NCBI GenBank assembly: GCA_963922815.1
Contig: CAWUKD010000003.1
Location: 1-64,000, forward strand
Length of the DNA: 64,000 bases
Direction: 5' to 3'
Source of the DNA: SZUA-146 sp963922815
GTDB lineage: Bacteria > Pseudomonadota > Gammaproteobacteria > Steroidobacterales > SZUA-146
Shown: positions 9,092 to 17,565 of the stretch, piece by piece
Position numbering within the stretch: position 1 is the stretch's first letter
How the letters are laid out: each line of letters opens with the position of its first letter
Notes under the pieces: model-generated
What the model was told of the DNA's origin: nothing
Database searches by the model: none
Seen by the model: only the letters and a program-made list of their open reading frames with translations
Program-made: the position numbers and the translations under genes

Positions 9092-9325
9092 GTGGCAGCA
9101 AAAAACACAACGAAAAAACCCGAGTTCGAACAATCGCTTAAAAAACTTGAAGGGATTGTCGAACAACTTGAGAGCGGAGACTTGCCGCTGGAGAAGGCGG
9201 TAAAACAGTGGGAAGAAGGTATGAAGCTGCGCGATTCCTGCGAAAAAATATTGGCGAAGACTCAACAAAAAGTAGACGTACTGCTTAACAAGAGCGGCGA
9301 TACCGAGCCTTTCGACAACGACTAG
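9092..9325 (+). CDS. xseB: Exodeoxyribonuclease VII small subunit
   Basis: XseB pairs with XseA to form exonuclease VII, which degrades single-stranded DNA. The 77-aa protein has the family core FEQSLKKLEGIVEQLE followed by SGDLPLEKAVKQWEEGMKL. The GTG at 9092 was chosen because a GGAG lies 8 nt before it and the protein then has family length; the in-frame upstream extension has no family match. It usually precedes ispA and dxs in gammaproteobacteria; here folE2 follows instead, 28 bp downstream. The large subunit is encoded about 27 kb away at 36.8 kb. Confidence 0.93.
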   Translation: MAAKNTTKKPEFEQSLKKLEGIVEQLESGDLPLEKAVKQWEEGMKLRDSCEKILAKTQQKVDVLLNKSGDTEPFDND

Positions 9326-9353
9326 GCGGACGCGTTATTTCAGAGCAAAACAT

Positions 9354-10154
9354 ATGACCACCAAATCGACCGACATTGAAGACGTTCAGAACCGGGCGGA
9401 CACCCGCCAGATACCCATCCACAAAGTGGGTATCAAGGATATTGAACACCCGGTTCGCGTGCTGGACCGCAGTGGTGGCGAACAGTCCACCGTTGCAAGA
9501 TTCAACATGTTCGTGGAGCTGCCTCATAACTTCAAGGGCACTCACATGTCGAGGTTCGTGGAAATTCTCGAAGAAAACGACACGGAAATATCCGTCCACT
9601 CGTTCCGCGATATCGTAACCCGCATGCGCGATCGACTCGAAGCCGCTCGCGGCCATCTGGAAATGACTTTCCCGTATTTTATGAAGAAAAGCGCACCTGT
9701 ATCCGGCGTGCAAAGCCTCATGAACTATCAGGTTACATTGATTGGCGACTGTAGCGAAAACCGCTGCGACATCACCACCAAGGTAACCGTACCTGTGACA
9801 AGCCTCTGCCCGTGCTCGAAAGGTATTTCAGACTACGGTGCCCACAATCAGCGTTCGCACATTACGATTTCTGCGCAAACCAGTGAATTCGTCTGGCTCG
9901 AGGAGTTTGTTGATATCGCTGAACGCCAGGCCTCCAGCGAACTGTACGGCATCCTGAAACGCCCCGACGAGAAACTGGTGACCGAACGCGCCTACGACAA
10001 CCCGAAGTTTGTCGAAGATCTGGTACGGGATATTGCGGTTGAATTGAATAACGATACGCGAATTATTGCGTATACGGTAGAAGCCGAAAACTTCGAGTCG
10101 ATCCACAATCATTCAGCCTATGCGCTGATTGAACGGGACAAGCGCACCGACTAA
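9354..10154 (+). CDS. folE2: GTP cyclohydrolase I, type FolE2
   Basis: FolE2 converts GTP to 7,8-dihydroneopterin triphosphate, the first step of folate and pterin synthesis. The 266-aa sequence carries the FolE2 signature SLCPCSKGISDYGAHNQRS, with the metal-binding cysteine. FolE2 enzymes accept metals other than zinc and often serve under zinc limitation. No Zur-like palindrome is seen in the 28 bp after xseB, so expression here is probably tied to xseB. A later pathway enzyme, FolB, is encoded at 30.1 kb. Confidence 0.95.
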   Translation: MTTKSTDIEDVQNRADTRQIPIHKVGIKDIEHPVRVLDRSGGEQSTVARFNMFVELPHNFKGTHMSRFVEILEENDTEISVHSFRDIVTRMRDRLEAARGHLEMTFPYFMKKSAPVSGVQSLMNYQVTLIGDCSENRCDITTKVTVPVTSLCPCSKGISDYGAHNQRSHITISAQTSEFVWLEEFVDIAERQASSELYGILKRPDEKLVTERAYDNPKFVEDLVRDIAVELNNDTRIIAYTVEAENFESIHNHSAYALIERDKRTD

Positions 10155-10340
10155 ACGGCCGGGCACGAACCAGCACCGACAATAAGACGGCGACCCTGAA
10201 ATCAGGTGTGAAATTTGACGATCTCTCGCTCGCGAGGGCGTCTGGGGTGAAACACCATCGCCTATCAGTCTGGCTATCACCAGGCGTGGCCCGGCATCTG
10301 ACCGAAAACCCGTTTCAGCGTATCTAAAACGGCTACCTAA

Positions 10341-11642
10341 CTACCCCGCTGCCGCGCGCTCTTTTTCCAGGCGTGTAATGGTCGCTTCCTGTCGTGCGGC
10401 TCGCTGCAATCGCTCAATAAGTGCGCGCAGGAACGTTTTGGTGAAGTGCAGCTGACATGCCGTTGACACTTGTTCAAGCAATGTTGAACTTACGCGAAGC
10501 AGGGTTACCTGGTCGTGCGCCGAAATTGACGCCGTGCGACGAGCGGCCGTGACGTAGCTGGTCTCACCAAAACAGTCGCCCTTGTGTAACGAGCCCACCG
10601 TGTTGCCGCTTTGCTGAACGTCGACTTGCCCTTCCACGATTATATAGAAGCGATCATCGAGCTCGCCCTCCCGAACAATTTCCTGCCCGGCCCCGTAAGT
10701 ACGCCAGTCGCTGGCACGCAATACTTCCCATATTTCTGCGTGAGAAAATTCATGAAAGAACGACAGCTGTCGCAGCAGCTCAAAGCGCTCCTGTTTGTCA
10801 ATTCGATCTTCGTCATCCTTGAGCTCTTGAAACGCCTTAGTCAGTGCAGCCGCAAATTCTTTTCCGTTCGCAAAACGCTTTCCCGGTTCCTTATGCATGG
10901 CTTTGGCGACGATCTGCTCAAGAATCTCGGGAACGTCAGGTCTAATCGTGTGCATTGGCTGCGCCGTTGCGTAAACGATTTGATGCAACAGTTTGGTCAG
11001 GTTTGACGCGCGGAACGGTCGAACACCCGTCAGCAGCTCATACATGACCGCGCCGAGTGAATAGACGTCCGATGCCGTAGTGATTTCGGCAGACTGCACC
11101 TGCTCCGGAGACATGTAACTCGGGGAACCGGCAATACCGCGGATCTGGGAATGTTCGGCATTCTTAACGATGGCGATACCAAAATCGATGATGCGTACAT
11201 CGCTGTTAGTCGTCAGCATGATATTGCTTGGCTTGATATCGCGATGCACTACTCCGCGACTGGCCGAATACTGAAGCGCCTTGGCACATTTGAATATGAT
11301 CTGAACAACATCGTTAACGCGAAGCAGGTTATCTGGCTTGCAGTAGGCTGAGAGCGTGCGGGCACCGTGAATATGTTCCATGACAACATAGTAGTTGCCG
11401 TCTTCCTCGCCGGCATCATAGATTGGCAGGATATTGGGGTGCTGCAACATGCCAACGATATTGGCTTCGTTAAAAAACATCTTGCGGGAAACAGCTGCGT
11501 CTTCTTCGCTTTGAGACGAATTGTTGTAAACTTTGATGGCAACGTCGCGCCCATAGAACGGATCATGCGACAAATAAACATTTCCAGTGCTACCACGACC
11601 AACTTCTTTGATGATCATGTATTTGCCGATTTTGTCCAACAT
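10341..11642 (-). CDS. Ser/Thr protein kinase with C-terminal cyclic-nucleotide-binding domain
   Basis: The N-terminal half is a PknB-type kinase domain: glycine loop GRGSTGNVY (15-23), Lys37 in VAIKVY, catalytic HRDIKPSN, DFG in RIIDFGIAI and GSPSYMSPEQ. From about residue 300 to 420 there is a cNMP-binding fold of the CRP/PKA regulatory type, with LHKGDCFGETSYVTAARRTASI as its signature, so I infer control by a cyclic nucleotide. No membrane helix is present, so this kinase is cytosolic. It follows pgpA by 24 bp and ends the glyA-nrdR-rib-nusB-thiL-pgpA string. Substrates are unknown; the PP2C at 27 kb is a candidate opposing phosphatase. Confidence 0.9.
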   Translation of the reverse strand: MLDKIGKYMIIKEVGRGSTGNVYLSHDPFYGRDVAIKVYNNSSQSEEDAAVSRKMFFNEANIVGMLQHPNILPIYDAGEEDGNYYVVMEHIHGARTLSAYCKPDNLLRVNDVVQIIFKCAKALQYSASRGVVHRDIKPSNIMLTTNSDVRIIDFGIAIVKNAEHSQIRGIAGSPSYMSPEQVQSAEITTASDVYSLGAVMYELLTGVRPFRASNLTKLLHQIVYATAQPMHTIRPDVPEILEQIVAKAMHKEPGKRFANGKEFAAALTKAFQELKDDEDRIDKQERFELLRQLSFFHEFSHAEIWEVLRASDWRTYGAGQEIVREGELDDRFYIIVEGQVDVQQSGNTVGSLHKGDCFGETSYVTAARRTASISAHDQVTLLRVSSTLLEQVSTACQLHFTKTFLRALIERLQRAARQEATITRLEKERAAAG

Positions 11643-11666
11643 AGGAATCTCGATGCGTTAGTATAT

Positions 11667-12170
11667 TTAGATTAGCGTCGCCCCCCATGAGAGACCCGCC
11701 AGGCACAGAGCCGCGAACAGCGCTGCTACAACGTCATCAAGCATAATCCCCAATCCGCCGTGTAGTCTGTGATCCAATTCGCGAATTGGCCAAGGTTTTA
11801 CGATGTCAAAAAACCGGAAAAAACCAAACCCGAGTAACCACCACAGCCACGTATCCGGAACAAATGCGACGGCGATCACATAGCCGACAATTTCATCCCA
11901 GACTATTCCGCCGTGATCGTGTACACCAAGCTTTTTTGTGGCGTAACCGCAGATAAAAATACCGGCAATTGACATAACCAGGATGATGGTCCATTCCTGT
12001 ACGGCCGTGAGCCCACTTAACATAAATGCGAAGGGAATGCCGATGAGCGTGCCGGCGGTTCCCGGTGCTTTTGGCGCAAGTCCGGTTCCGAATCCAAACG
12101 CCAGTATCATGATCGGATCGGTGAACACCTCACGCGGCGCAACCGGGCGGTTTGTTTTCTTTTCACTCAC
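11667..12170 (-). CDS. pgpA: Phosphatidylglycerophosphatase A
   Basis: PgpA removes the phosphate from phosphatidylglycerophosphate to give phosphatidylglycerol in the inner membrane. The 167-aa protein has GTGLAPKAPGTAGTL, DEIVGY and FRFFDIVKPWPI, all family motifs, and about four hydrophobic segments. It starts 9 bp after thiL, the conserved thiL-pgpA arrangement of many proteobacteria. The Ser/Thr kinase follows 24 bp later. Confidence 0.95.
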   Translation of the reverse strand: MSEKKTNRPVAPREVFTDPIMILAFGFGTGLAPKAPGTAGTLIGIPFAFMLSGLTAVQEWTIILVMSIAGIFICGYATKKLGVHDHGGIVWDEIVGYVIAVAFVPDTWLWWLLGFGFFRFFDIVKPWPIRELDHRLHGGLGIMLDDVVAALFAALCLAGLSWGATLI

Positions 12171-12179
12171 GGTGTGCGC

Positions 12180-13133
12180 TTAGCTTTCAGTCGCGAAATG
12201 GTCGTGACCATGAACATTTACCGCATGGGGTTTGCCATCCAGCGTAAAGTTTAGCCCGGACCCTTCGTTGATGACGCCGATACACTGACACCTGACGACA
12301 AGGTTGTCGCAAACGTCTTCGAATTCTTCTGCATTATCCGGAGGCACGGTGACACACAGTTCGTAATCGTCGCCACCGCACAGGGCCAGATAACGGGCTT
12401 CGCCTGGCGAAAAGCCATTGCGTAAAATCGAGGACATCGGCAAATCTTCAAGTACGACCTGCGCACCCACATCGGACGCCTGTAATAAGTGTCCAAGATC
12501 CTGGCCCAGACCATCCGAGACGTCGATTGAAGCGGTTACCAGGTTACGAACCGCAGCGCCCAGAGCAACTCGCGGTTCCGGATAGAGAAAGCGATCAATA
12601 AGAAAACTATGCCCGTCACCCCGCGTCATCGCTCGCAGCCCCGCGGCCGCGTCACCCAGGGTTCCTGTGATGTAAATCCGGTCCCCGGGACGGGCGCCAG
12701 TGCGCAGCGTGTGCGCGTGCGTATCGACGTGGCCGGTCACATGCACCGTGACGACCAAAGGACCGCTGACCGTATCGCCACCCACCAGGCTGACACCGTG
12801 TGCCTGGGCGCATTCGCTAAACCCCGCCGCGAAGTCGGCCAACCAGGCGTGATCAAGATGCGGCATCGACAGGCTCAAACTGGCCCAGGCCGGATCCGCA
12901 CCCATAGCGGCGATATCGCTAAGATTTACCGCCAGAGAACGATGCCCCACGGATCGCGCCGGCGTGTTTACGGGAAAGTGGATGGATTCGACCAGCGTGT
13001 CCATCACGCTGACAAGGTTTCTTGACTCGGGAGGCTCCAACAGAGCGCCATCATCACCGACGCCAACCAGAACATCAGAGCGTGGCGCTCCAATGTCGCG
13101 AAAATAATCTCGAATCAGATCAAACTCGCCCAT
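12180..13133 (-). CDS. thiL: Thiamine-monophosphate kinase
   Basis: ThiL phosphorylates thiamine monophosphate to the active cofactor thiamine diphosphate. The 317-aa protein shows the AIRS/PurM-like fold motifs VGDDGALL, DTLVESIHF and SLVGGDTVSG, and DVSDGLGQDL in the second half. Length is normal. It sits between nusB (23 bp upstream) and pgpA (9 bp downstream), the standard nusB-thiL-pgpA order. Confidence 0.96.
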   Translation of the reverse strand: MGEFDLIRDYFRDIGAPRSDVLVGVGDDGALLEPPESRNLVSVMDTLVESIHFPVNTPARSVGHRSLAVNLSDIAAMGADPAWASLSLSMPHLDHAWLADFAAGFSECAQAHGVSLVGGDTVSGPLVVTVHVTGHVDTHAHTLRTGARPGDRIYITGTLGDAAAGLRAMTRGDGHSFLIDRFLYPEPRVALGAAVRNLVTASIDVSDGLGQDLGHLLQASDVGAQVVLEDLPMSSILRNGFSPGEARYLALCGGDDYELCVTVPPDNAEEFEDVCDNLVVRCQCIGVINEGSGLNFTLDGKPHAVNVHGHDHFATES

Positions 13134-13156
13134 TCGTTCTCTCCCGTCAGTAGGTG

Positions 13157-13603
13157 TTAGCGTTTCTCGTGTACACGCAGCTCAGCCGCTGCACGGTCCA
13201 GAATGGCATTGACATACTTGTGCCCGTCGGTTGCACCAAATCGCTGCGCCAGTTCGACCGCTTCGTTGATAACCACCTTGTACGGAACATCAATGCGATG
13301 ACGCATCTCGGTTAACGCCACCATGATGATAGACATCTCCAGCGGATCAAGCTGTGATACGTCGCGATCGGCGTGACTGGTGATACACGCGTGGTTCGCT
13401 TCGACGTCTTTAAGCGCCTTGCTCAACAGCTCATCAAAATAGTCCGGATCGGCGTCGGCGTATTCACGCTTTTCCATATACTGGCGCTTCAGCTCGCTGA
13501 CCGTTTCAGGGTTTACGTGCCATTGATAGAGCGCCTGCATGGCCAGGCGACGAGCCCGGCTCCGCTTGCGAATAACCCGCTGCTGATCCGTTTTTCCCGA
13601 CAT
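13157..13603 (-). CDS. nusB: Transcription antitermination protein NusB
   Basis: NusB binds boxA RNA together with NusE (ribosomal protein S10) and supports antitermination in rRNA operons. The 148-aa all-helical protein has the family features RRLAMQALYQW and YKVVINEAVELAQRFGATDG. Its ATG shares one base with the ribH stop (TGATG), so the two are translationally coupled. The basic N-terminus (KRSRARR) is typical. Confidence 0.96.
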   Translation of the reverse strand: MSGKTDQQRVIRKRSRARRLAMQALYQWHVNPETVSELKRQYMEKREYADADPDYFDELLSKALKDVEANHACITSHADRDVSQLDPLEMSIIMVALTEMRHRIDVPYKVVINEAVELAQRFGATDGHKYVNAILDRAAAELRVHEKR

Positions 13604-14076
13604 CAGTCGTGCAACTGATCGAGCATGTTGAGCATTTCCAGCGCCACCATTGCGGCCTCAGCACCTTTGTTCCCGGCCTTGCCCCCGGAACGCTCAACGG
13701 CCTGATCCACCGTGTCGGTGGTCAAGACGCCCATCACCGCAGGCTTGCCGGTATCGAGCTGCACTTTCTGCAAGCCGGCCGCGCACTGACCGGCGACGTA
13801 GTCAAAGTGAGGCGTTGCGCCACGAATAACCGCACCGAGGCAAATAGCTGCTGCGTAGCTTTCTTTCGCCAGCACGGCTTTCGCTGCCAGTGGAATCTCA
13901 AAAGCCCCCGGAACCTTGATCAAATCGATGTTTTGCTCGCGCATACCATGCCGTATCAGCGCATCTTTTGCGCCTTCGACCAGAGCGTTCACAATCACCT
14001 CGTTAAACCGTCCGGCTACGATGGCAATACGCACATCCCTCGCCACCAGATCGCCTTCAATAACCTTCACATTCAT
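13603..14076 (-). CDS. ribH: 6,7-dimethyl-8-ribityllumazine synthase
   Basis: RibH joins 5-amino-6-ribitylaminouracil with 3,4-dihydroxy-2-butanone 4-phosphate, the penultimate riboflavin step, in an icosahedral or decameric shell. The 157-aa protein has VAGRFNEVIV, PGAFEIPLAAK and AVIRGATPHFDYV with the catalytic His. It lies 46 bp after ribBX and overlaps nusB by one base. Confidence 0.97.
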   Translation of the reverse strand: MNVKVIEGDLVARDVRIAIVAGRFNEVIVNALVEGAKDALIRHGMREQNIDLIKVPGAFEIPLAAKAVLAKESYAAAICLGAVIRGATPHFDYVAGQCAAGLQKVQLDTGKPAVMGVLTTDTVDQAVERSGGKAGNKGAEAAMVALEMLNMLDQLHD

Positions 14077-14122
14077 CTCCCGTACGTGCCTTTGCAGGTT
14101 TCGTATTTAATCGTGGCCCCGA

Positions 14123-15235
14123 TTATCCCACATACTCGACCACTTCAAGACCAAATCCTGAAATGGCAGCCATATTTTTTGGCGCGCTGAGTACGCGCAT
14201 CTTGCGAACGCCAAGATCACGCAGTATCTGTGCACCTATTCCATACGTCCGCAAATCGGCAATTTCTTCGGTACTGGCCTTCTTCGGCGGGCTTAGTCCG
14301 CGCTCACCCGCATCGATCCGGGCCAGAAGAGTACGTGGATCATCATTTCCACGTAGTACGATTATCACGCCCCGCCCTTCATCACTGATGCGTTTCATGG
14401 CATCACGCAGTGGCCAGCCCAGGCTTGGCCAGGTGACACCGAGCACATCGCTCAGCGTATCCTGAAGATGCACACGCACGAGCGCCGGTTCTTCTTCGGC
14501 CAATTTACCTTTGACCAGCGCGAGATGAACCGACTTGTTCACGTGATCCTCATAGCTGATCAATTCGAATGCTCCGAACTCCGTCGGCACGGTCGACTGC
14601 GCAATGCGCTCAACCGACTCTTCCTTCGACAGTCGGTAGCTGATCAGGTCGGCAATCGTGCCGATCCTGAGACTGTGCTCGCGGGCAAACTCGAGCAGGT
14701 GTTCGCGCCGGGCCATGGTGCCGTCGTCGTTCAGAATCTCGACAATGACCGCCGCAGGCTCACATTCGGCCAACCGCGCCAGATCGCATCCGGCCTCGGT
14801 ATGGCCGGCACGGGTCAGAACGCCGCCCGGCTGGGCCATAATTGGAAACACATGTCCCGGCTGGCACAGGTCTTCAGGCACCGCATCGGGAGCCACGGCC
14901 TTCTTTACCGTTTCGGCACGATCATGGGCTGAAATGCCGGTAGTCACTCCTTCCGAGGCTTCAATGGAAACCGTGAAATTGGTGGAATGATCGACGTCCG
15001 TCCCCGTCACCATCAAAGGCAGCCTTAATTGCCGGCACCGCTCACGCGTCAGCGTCAGGCAGATCAGGCCCCGGCCAAAGCGCGCCATGAAATTGATGTC
15101 CTCAGGCCGGCAGTGACTTGCAGCCATGATCAGATCACCTTCGTTCTCGCGATCTTCATCATCCAATACAATGACCATGCGACCGTTGCGCATGTCTTCA
15201 AGTATGTCTTCAATGGAATCGAATTTAATAGTCAT
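14123..15235 (-). CDS. ribBX: 3,4-dihydroxy-2-butanone 4-phosphate synthase fused to a degenerate GTP cyclohydrolase II-like domain (RibBX)
   Basis: Residues 1 to about 200 are a complete RibB: DDEDRENEGDLI, the acidic metal-binding loop, and GHTEAGCDLARLA. This half makes dihydroxybutanone phosphate from ribulose 5-phosphate. Residues about 205-370 have the outline of GTP cyclohydrolase II (EEGRG-like SDEGRGVI, YGIGAQILRDLGV) but contain no cysteine at all. The three zinc cysteines of RibA, normally in SECLTGD and RCDCG, are replaced in HLQDTLSD and TWPSLG. Cyclohydrolase II activity is therefore not expected. Such hybrids are known as RibBX, and a separate RibA must be encoded elsewhere. 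It lies in the rib operon after ribE. Confidence 0.93.
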   Translation of the reverse strand: MTIKFDSIEDILEDMRNGRMVIVLDDEDRENEGDLIMAASHCRPEDINFMARFGRGLICLTLTRERCRQLRLPLMVTGTDVDHSTNFTVSIEASEGVTTGISAHDRAETVKKAVAPDAVPEDLCQPGHVFPIMAQPGGVLTRAGHTEAGCDLARLAECEPAAVIVEILNDDGTMARREHLLEFAREHSLRIGTIADLISYRLSKEESVERIAQSTVPTEFGAFELISYEDHVNKSVHLALVKGKLAEEEPALVRVHLQDTLSDVLGVTWPSLGWPLRDAMKRISDEGRGVIIVLRGNDDPRTLLARIDAGERGLSPPKKASTEEIADLRTYGIGAQILRDLGVRKMRVLSAPKNMAAISGFGLEVVEYVG

Positions 15236-15284
15236 AGCGCTTGTCGTGATGGAGCTGTCTCACTCCGAGAGGCAATGAGACAGA

Positions 15285-15878
15285 TTATTGTTTGCCGAGA
15301 AGGCGAGCCGTGTATCGAGCCACCAGATCCACTTCAAGATTAACCAGTGAGCCGACCCGATAGTGCTGAAACAGGGTCTGGGTGAACGTATGGGGGATGA
15401 TATTGACACCAAAATCGGACGCGGTCACGTCATTTACCGTCAGACTGACACCGTCGACGGTAATGCTGCCCTTGGCCGCCACAAAATGTGCCAGATCGGA
15501 CGGGAGCTCTATCCTCACACGCCATGAACGGCCATCGTTGTGCAGACTCCTGACCTTCGCCACAGCGTCCACGTGTCCCGTAACGAGGTGGCCGTCGAGA
15601 CCATCTCCCATGCGTAGCGACGGCTCCAGATTGACCGACGTACCCGCTCGCGCCTGACTCAGTGAGGTCACCGCCAGGGTTTCCCTGGAAACGTCCGCAC
15701 TAAACTGCTGCCCGGCAGGATCAAGCACCGTGAGACAGGCACCGTTAACCGCCACGCTGTCGCCAACCTGAGCCCGGCTCATGTCCAGCGTCGAGGTCGC
15801 AATGGTTAACCGCACATCGCCGCCGCGTTCGACAACGCGGGCAATTTTGCCAAGATCCTGAATGATGCCAGTAAACAT
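15285..15878 (-). CDS. ribE: Riboflavin synthase, alpha subunit
   Basis: This enzyme dismutates two molecules of ribityllumazine to riboflavin. The 197-aa protein begins MFTGIIQDLG and contains two similar lumazine-binding halves, the first with DSVAVNGACLTV and LDGHLVTGHVDAV, the second with GSITVDGVSLTVND and NIIPHTF. It starts 12 bp after ribD. Some genomes name this gene ribC. Confidence 0.97.
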   Translation of the reverse strand: MFTGIIQDLGKIARVVERGGDVRLTIATSTLDMSRAQVGDSVAVNGACLTVLDPAGQQFSADVSRETLAVTSLSQARAGTSVNLEPSLRMGDGLDGHLVTGHVDAVAKVRSLHNDGRSWRVRIELPSDLAHFVAAKGSITVDGVSLTVNDVTASDFGVNIIPHTFTQTLFQHYRVGSLVNLEVDLVARYTARLLGKQ

Positions 15879-15890
15879 AGCTGCCTCTTC

Positions 15891-17036
15891 TTAACTCGTT
15901 GTTGGGTTAGTGTCGCGGTCTTTGGATTCGACGCCCCGCGCCCGGGTTTCAAACACCATCCTGGTGCACGTGCCAACGCGAGTGGCTTCGAGCAACTCAA
16001 GGTCAATAACCTGATCCATCGACGTGATCTCGCCAAGGTCCACCATGCCACGCGCACCCTGCCCCATGAGTCTGGGAGCCTGGTAGACGACGATCTGATC
16101 TGCCAGCCCCGCACGAATAAACGCACCGCTCAATTGCGGGCCCGCTTCCACCATCACCTCGTTAATCTGACGGCGACCGAGGTCGTCCAGCAGCGCCGCC
16201 AGATTCAATCCTGTGCCGCTGTCATCCGCTGGCAAACTTGCATGTTCGAATTCCACGCCGTCAGGAACGGTGGCTGACAGCGCCGTATACACCAGTGAAC
16301 GGCGTTGAAAGACCTGGGCGCTCAGCGGGCTGCGAAGCGTACTGTCCAGTACCACAGCGCGGGGCTGGGTCACCTCCAGATCCGGCGCAAGCCCGCGCGC
16401 GGTCAGCTGCGGATCGTCCGCAATGACGGTGCCGGCACCGGTCACTACCACATCGCTGGCTGCCCGCAGTTCATGCACATCAGCGCGCGCCTGCGCACAC
16501 GTGATCCATTTACTCTTGCCGTTGGCCAACGCCGTAGCGCCATCAAGACTTGCAGCAATTTTGACGCGGACCAGGGGACGTCCCGTCACCTGCCGGTGAA
16601 TGAAACCCCGGTGCAGTTTTCGCGCCTCATCGGCAAGCAGTCCGATCTCAACGTCAATCCCTGCGTCTCGCAGGCGTGCGAAACCCTGACCGCTGACTTG
16701 TGGAAACGGATCTTCAATTGCCGCAACTACCCGACTGACTCCGGCCTCGATCAGCGCATCACAGCAGGGGCCGGTTCGCCCCCGATGCGCGCAGGGCTCA
16801 AGCGTTACGTAGGCGGTGGTCCCAACAGGGTCAGAACAGGATGCCAGCGCCATGATTTCCGCGTGTGGTTCGCCGGGCCGCTGAGTCCACCCCTCTCCAA
16901 TAATACGGGAATCCCGAACCAGTACGCAGCCGACGCTGGGGTTGGGCGACGCCGAGTAGCTACCGCGAGTCGCCAATTCAAGCGCGCGACGCATAAAGCC
17001 GAACATGGCATCGGTATATATCGGGTCCGTGGGCAT
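15891..17036 (-). CDS. ribD: Bifunctional riboflavin deaminase/reductase
   Basis: RibD deaminates the pyrimidine produced by GTP cyclohydrolase II and then reduces its ribosyl side chain. The N-terminal deaminase has PNPSVGCVLV, the zinc His-Ala-Glu in EPHAEIMAL and PCAHRGRTGPC. The C-terminal reductase begins near VRVKIAASLDGATAL. The ATG at 17036 (MPTDPIYT) is 4 nt after the nrdR stop and gives 381 aa, a normal length; the longer in-frame extension overlaps nrdR and has no family match. Confidence 0.95.
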   Translation of the reverse strand: MPTDPIYTDAMFGFMRRALELATRGSYSASPNPSVGCVLVRDSRIIGEGWTQRPGEPHAEIMALASCSDPVGTTAYVTLEPCAHRGRTGPCCDALIEAGVSRVVAAIEDPFPQVSGQGFARLRDAGIDVEIGLLADEARKLHRGFIHRQVTGRPLVRVKIAASLDGATALANGKSKWITCAQARADVHELRAASDVVVTGAGTVIADDPQLTARGLAPDLEVTQPRAVVLDSTLRSPLSAQVFQRRSLVYTALSATVPDGVEFEHASLPADDSGTGLNLAALLDDLGRRQINEVMVEAGPQLSGAFIRAGLADQIVVYQAPRLMGQGARGMVDLGEITSMDQVIDLELLEATRVGTCTRMVFETRARGVESKDRDTNPTTS

Positions 17037-17040
17037 GGTT

Positions 17041-17538
17041 TTATTTCTGCGTCGGCAGCAGCGGAAGCTGTTCGTCGGCCGTCGTGCTGCTTTCCTGCAA
17101 CCGTTCGACCTCTTCAGCAAATTCAGCGGCATCCTGGAAGCGTCGATAGACCGAGGCGAACCGTACGTAGGCCACATCGTCCAGTTTGCGCAGTTCGTTC
17201 ATTACCAGCTCGCCAACGCGTCGCGAAGGCAGTTCCCGCTCGCCCGCTGTGCGCAGCTCGTGAGTGATGCGGTTTACCGCCACCTCGATTTCGGACGCAG
17301 GAACCGGCCGCTTTTCAAGGGCTTTTACAATCCCGGAACGCAGTTTCTGCTCATTAAACGGCTCGCGACGCCCATCGCTCTTGACGAGATAGGGCATAAC
17401 GAGTTCAGCGGTTTCGAACGTTGTAAAGCGCTCAGCGCAGGCCAGGCACTCTCTTCTGCGCCGCACCTGATTGCCTTCGGCGGCCAGGCGCGAATCGTTC
17501 ACTTTGGTCTCGAGGTTGCCGCAAAATGGACAGTGCAT
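17041..17538 (-). CDS. nrdR: Transcriptional repressor NrdR
   Basis: NrdR represses ribonucleotide reductase genes by sensing ATP/dATP. The 165-aa protein has the zinc ribbon (MHCPFCGN and CLACAERFTTFE) followed by an ATP-cone domain (VKSDGRREPFNEQKL). It lies 27 bp after glyA and 4 bp before ribD, the common glyA-nrdR-ribD order in gammaproteobacteria. The C-terminus is slightly extended and Gln/Pro-rich. No NrdR boxes were recognised in the window. Confidence 0.96.
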   Translation of the reverse strand: MHCPFCGNLETKVNDSRLAAEGNQVRRRRECLACAERFTTFETAELVMPYLVKSDGRREPFNEQKLRSGIVKALEKRPVPASEIEVAVNRITHELRTAGERELPSRRVGELVMNELRKLDDVAYVRFASVYRRFQDAAEFAEEVERLQESSTTADEQLPLLPTQK

Positions 17539-17565
17539 GACAGAGTACCGGAGCTCTTGATCGCC

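Noticed and set aside
15236..15284. FMN riboswitch ahead of ribBX
   Set aside because: The ribE-ribBX gap is only 49 nt and shows none of the conserved FMN-element stems.
16305..17267. 320-aa open frame antisense to ribD and nrdR
   Set aside because: ribD and nrdR are complete and conserved; the antisense frame is explained by base composition.
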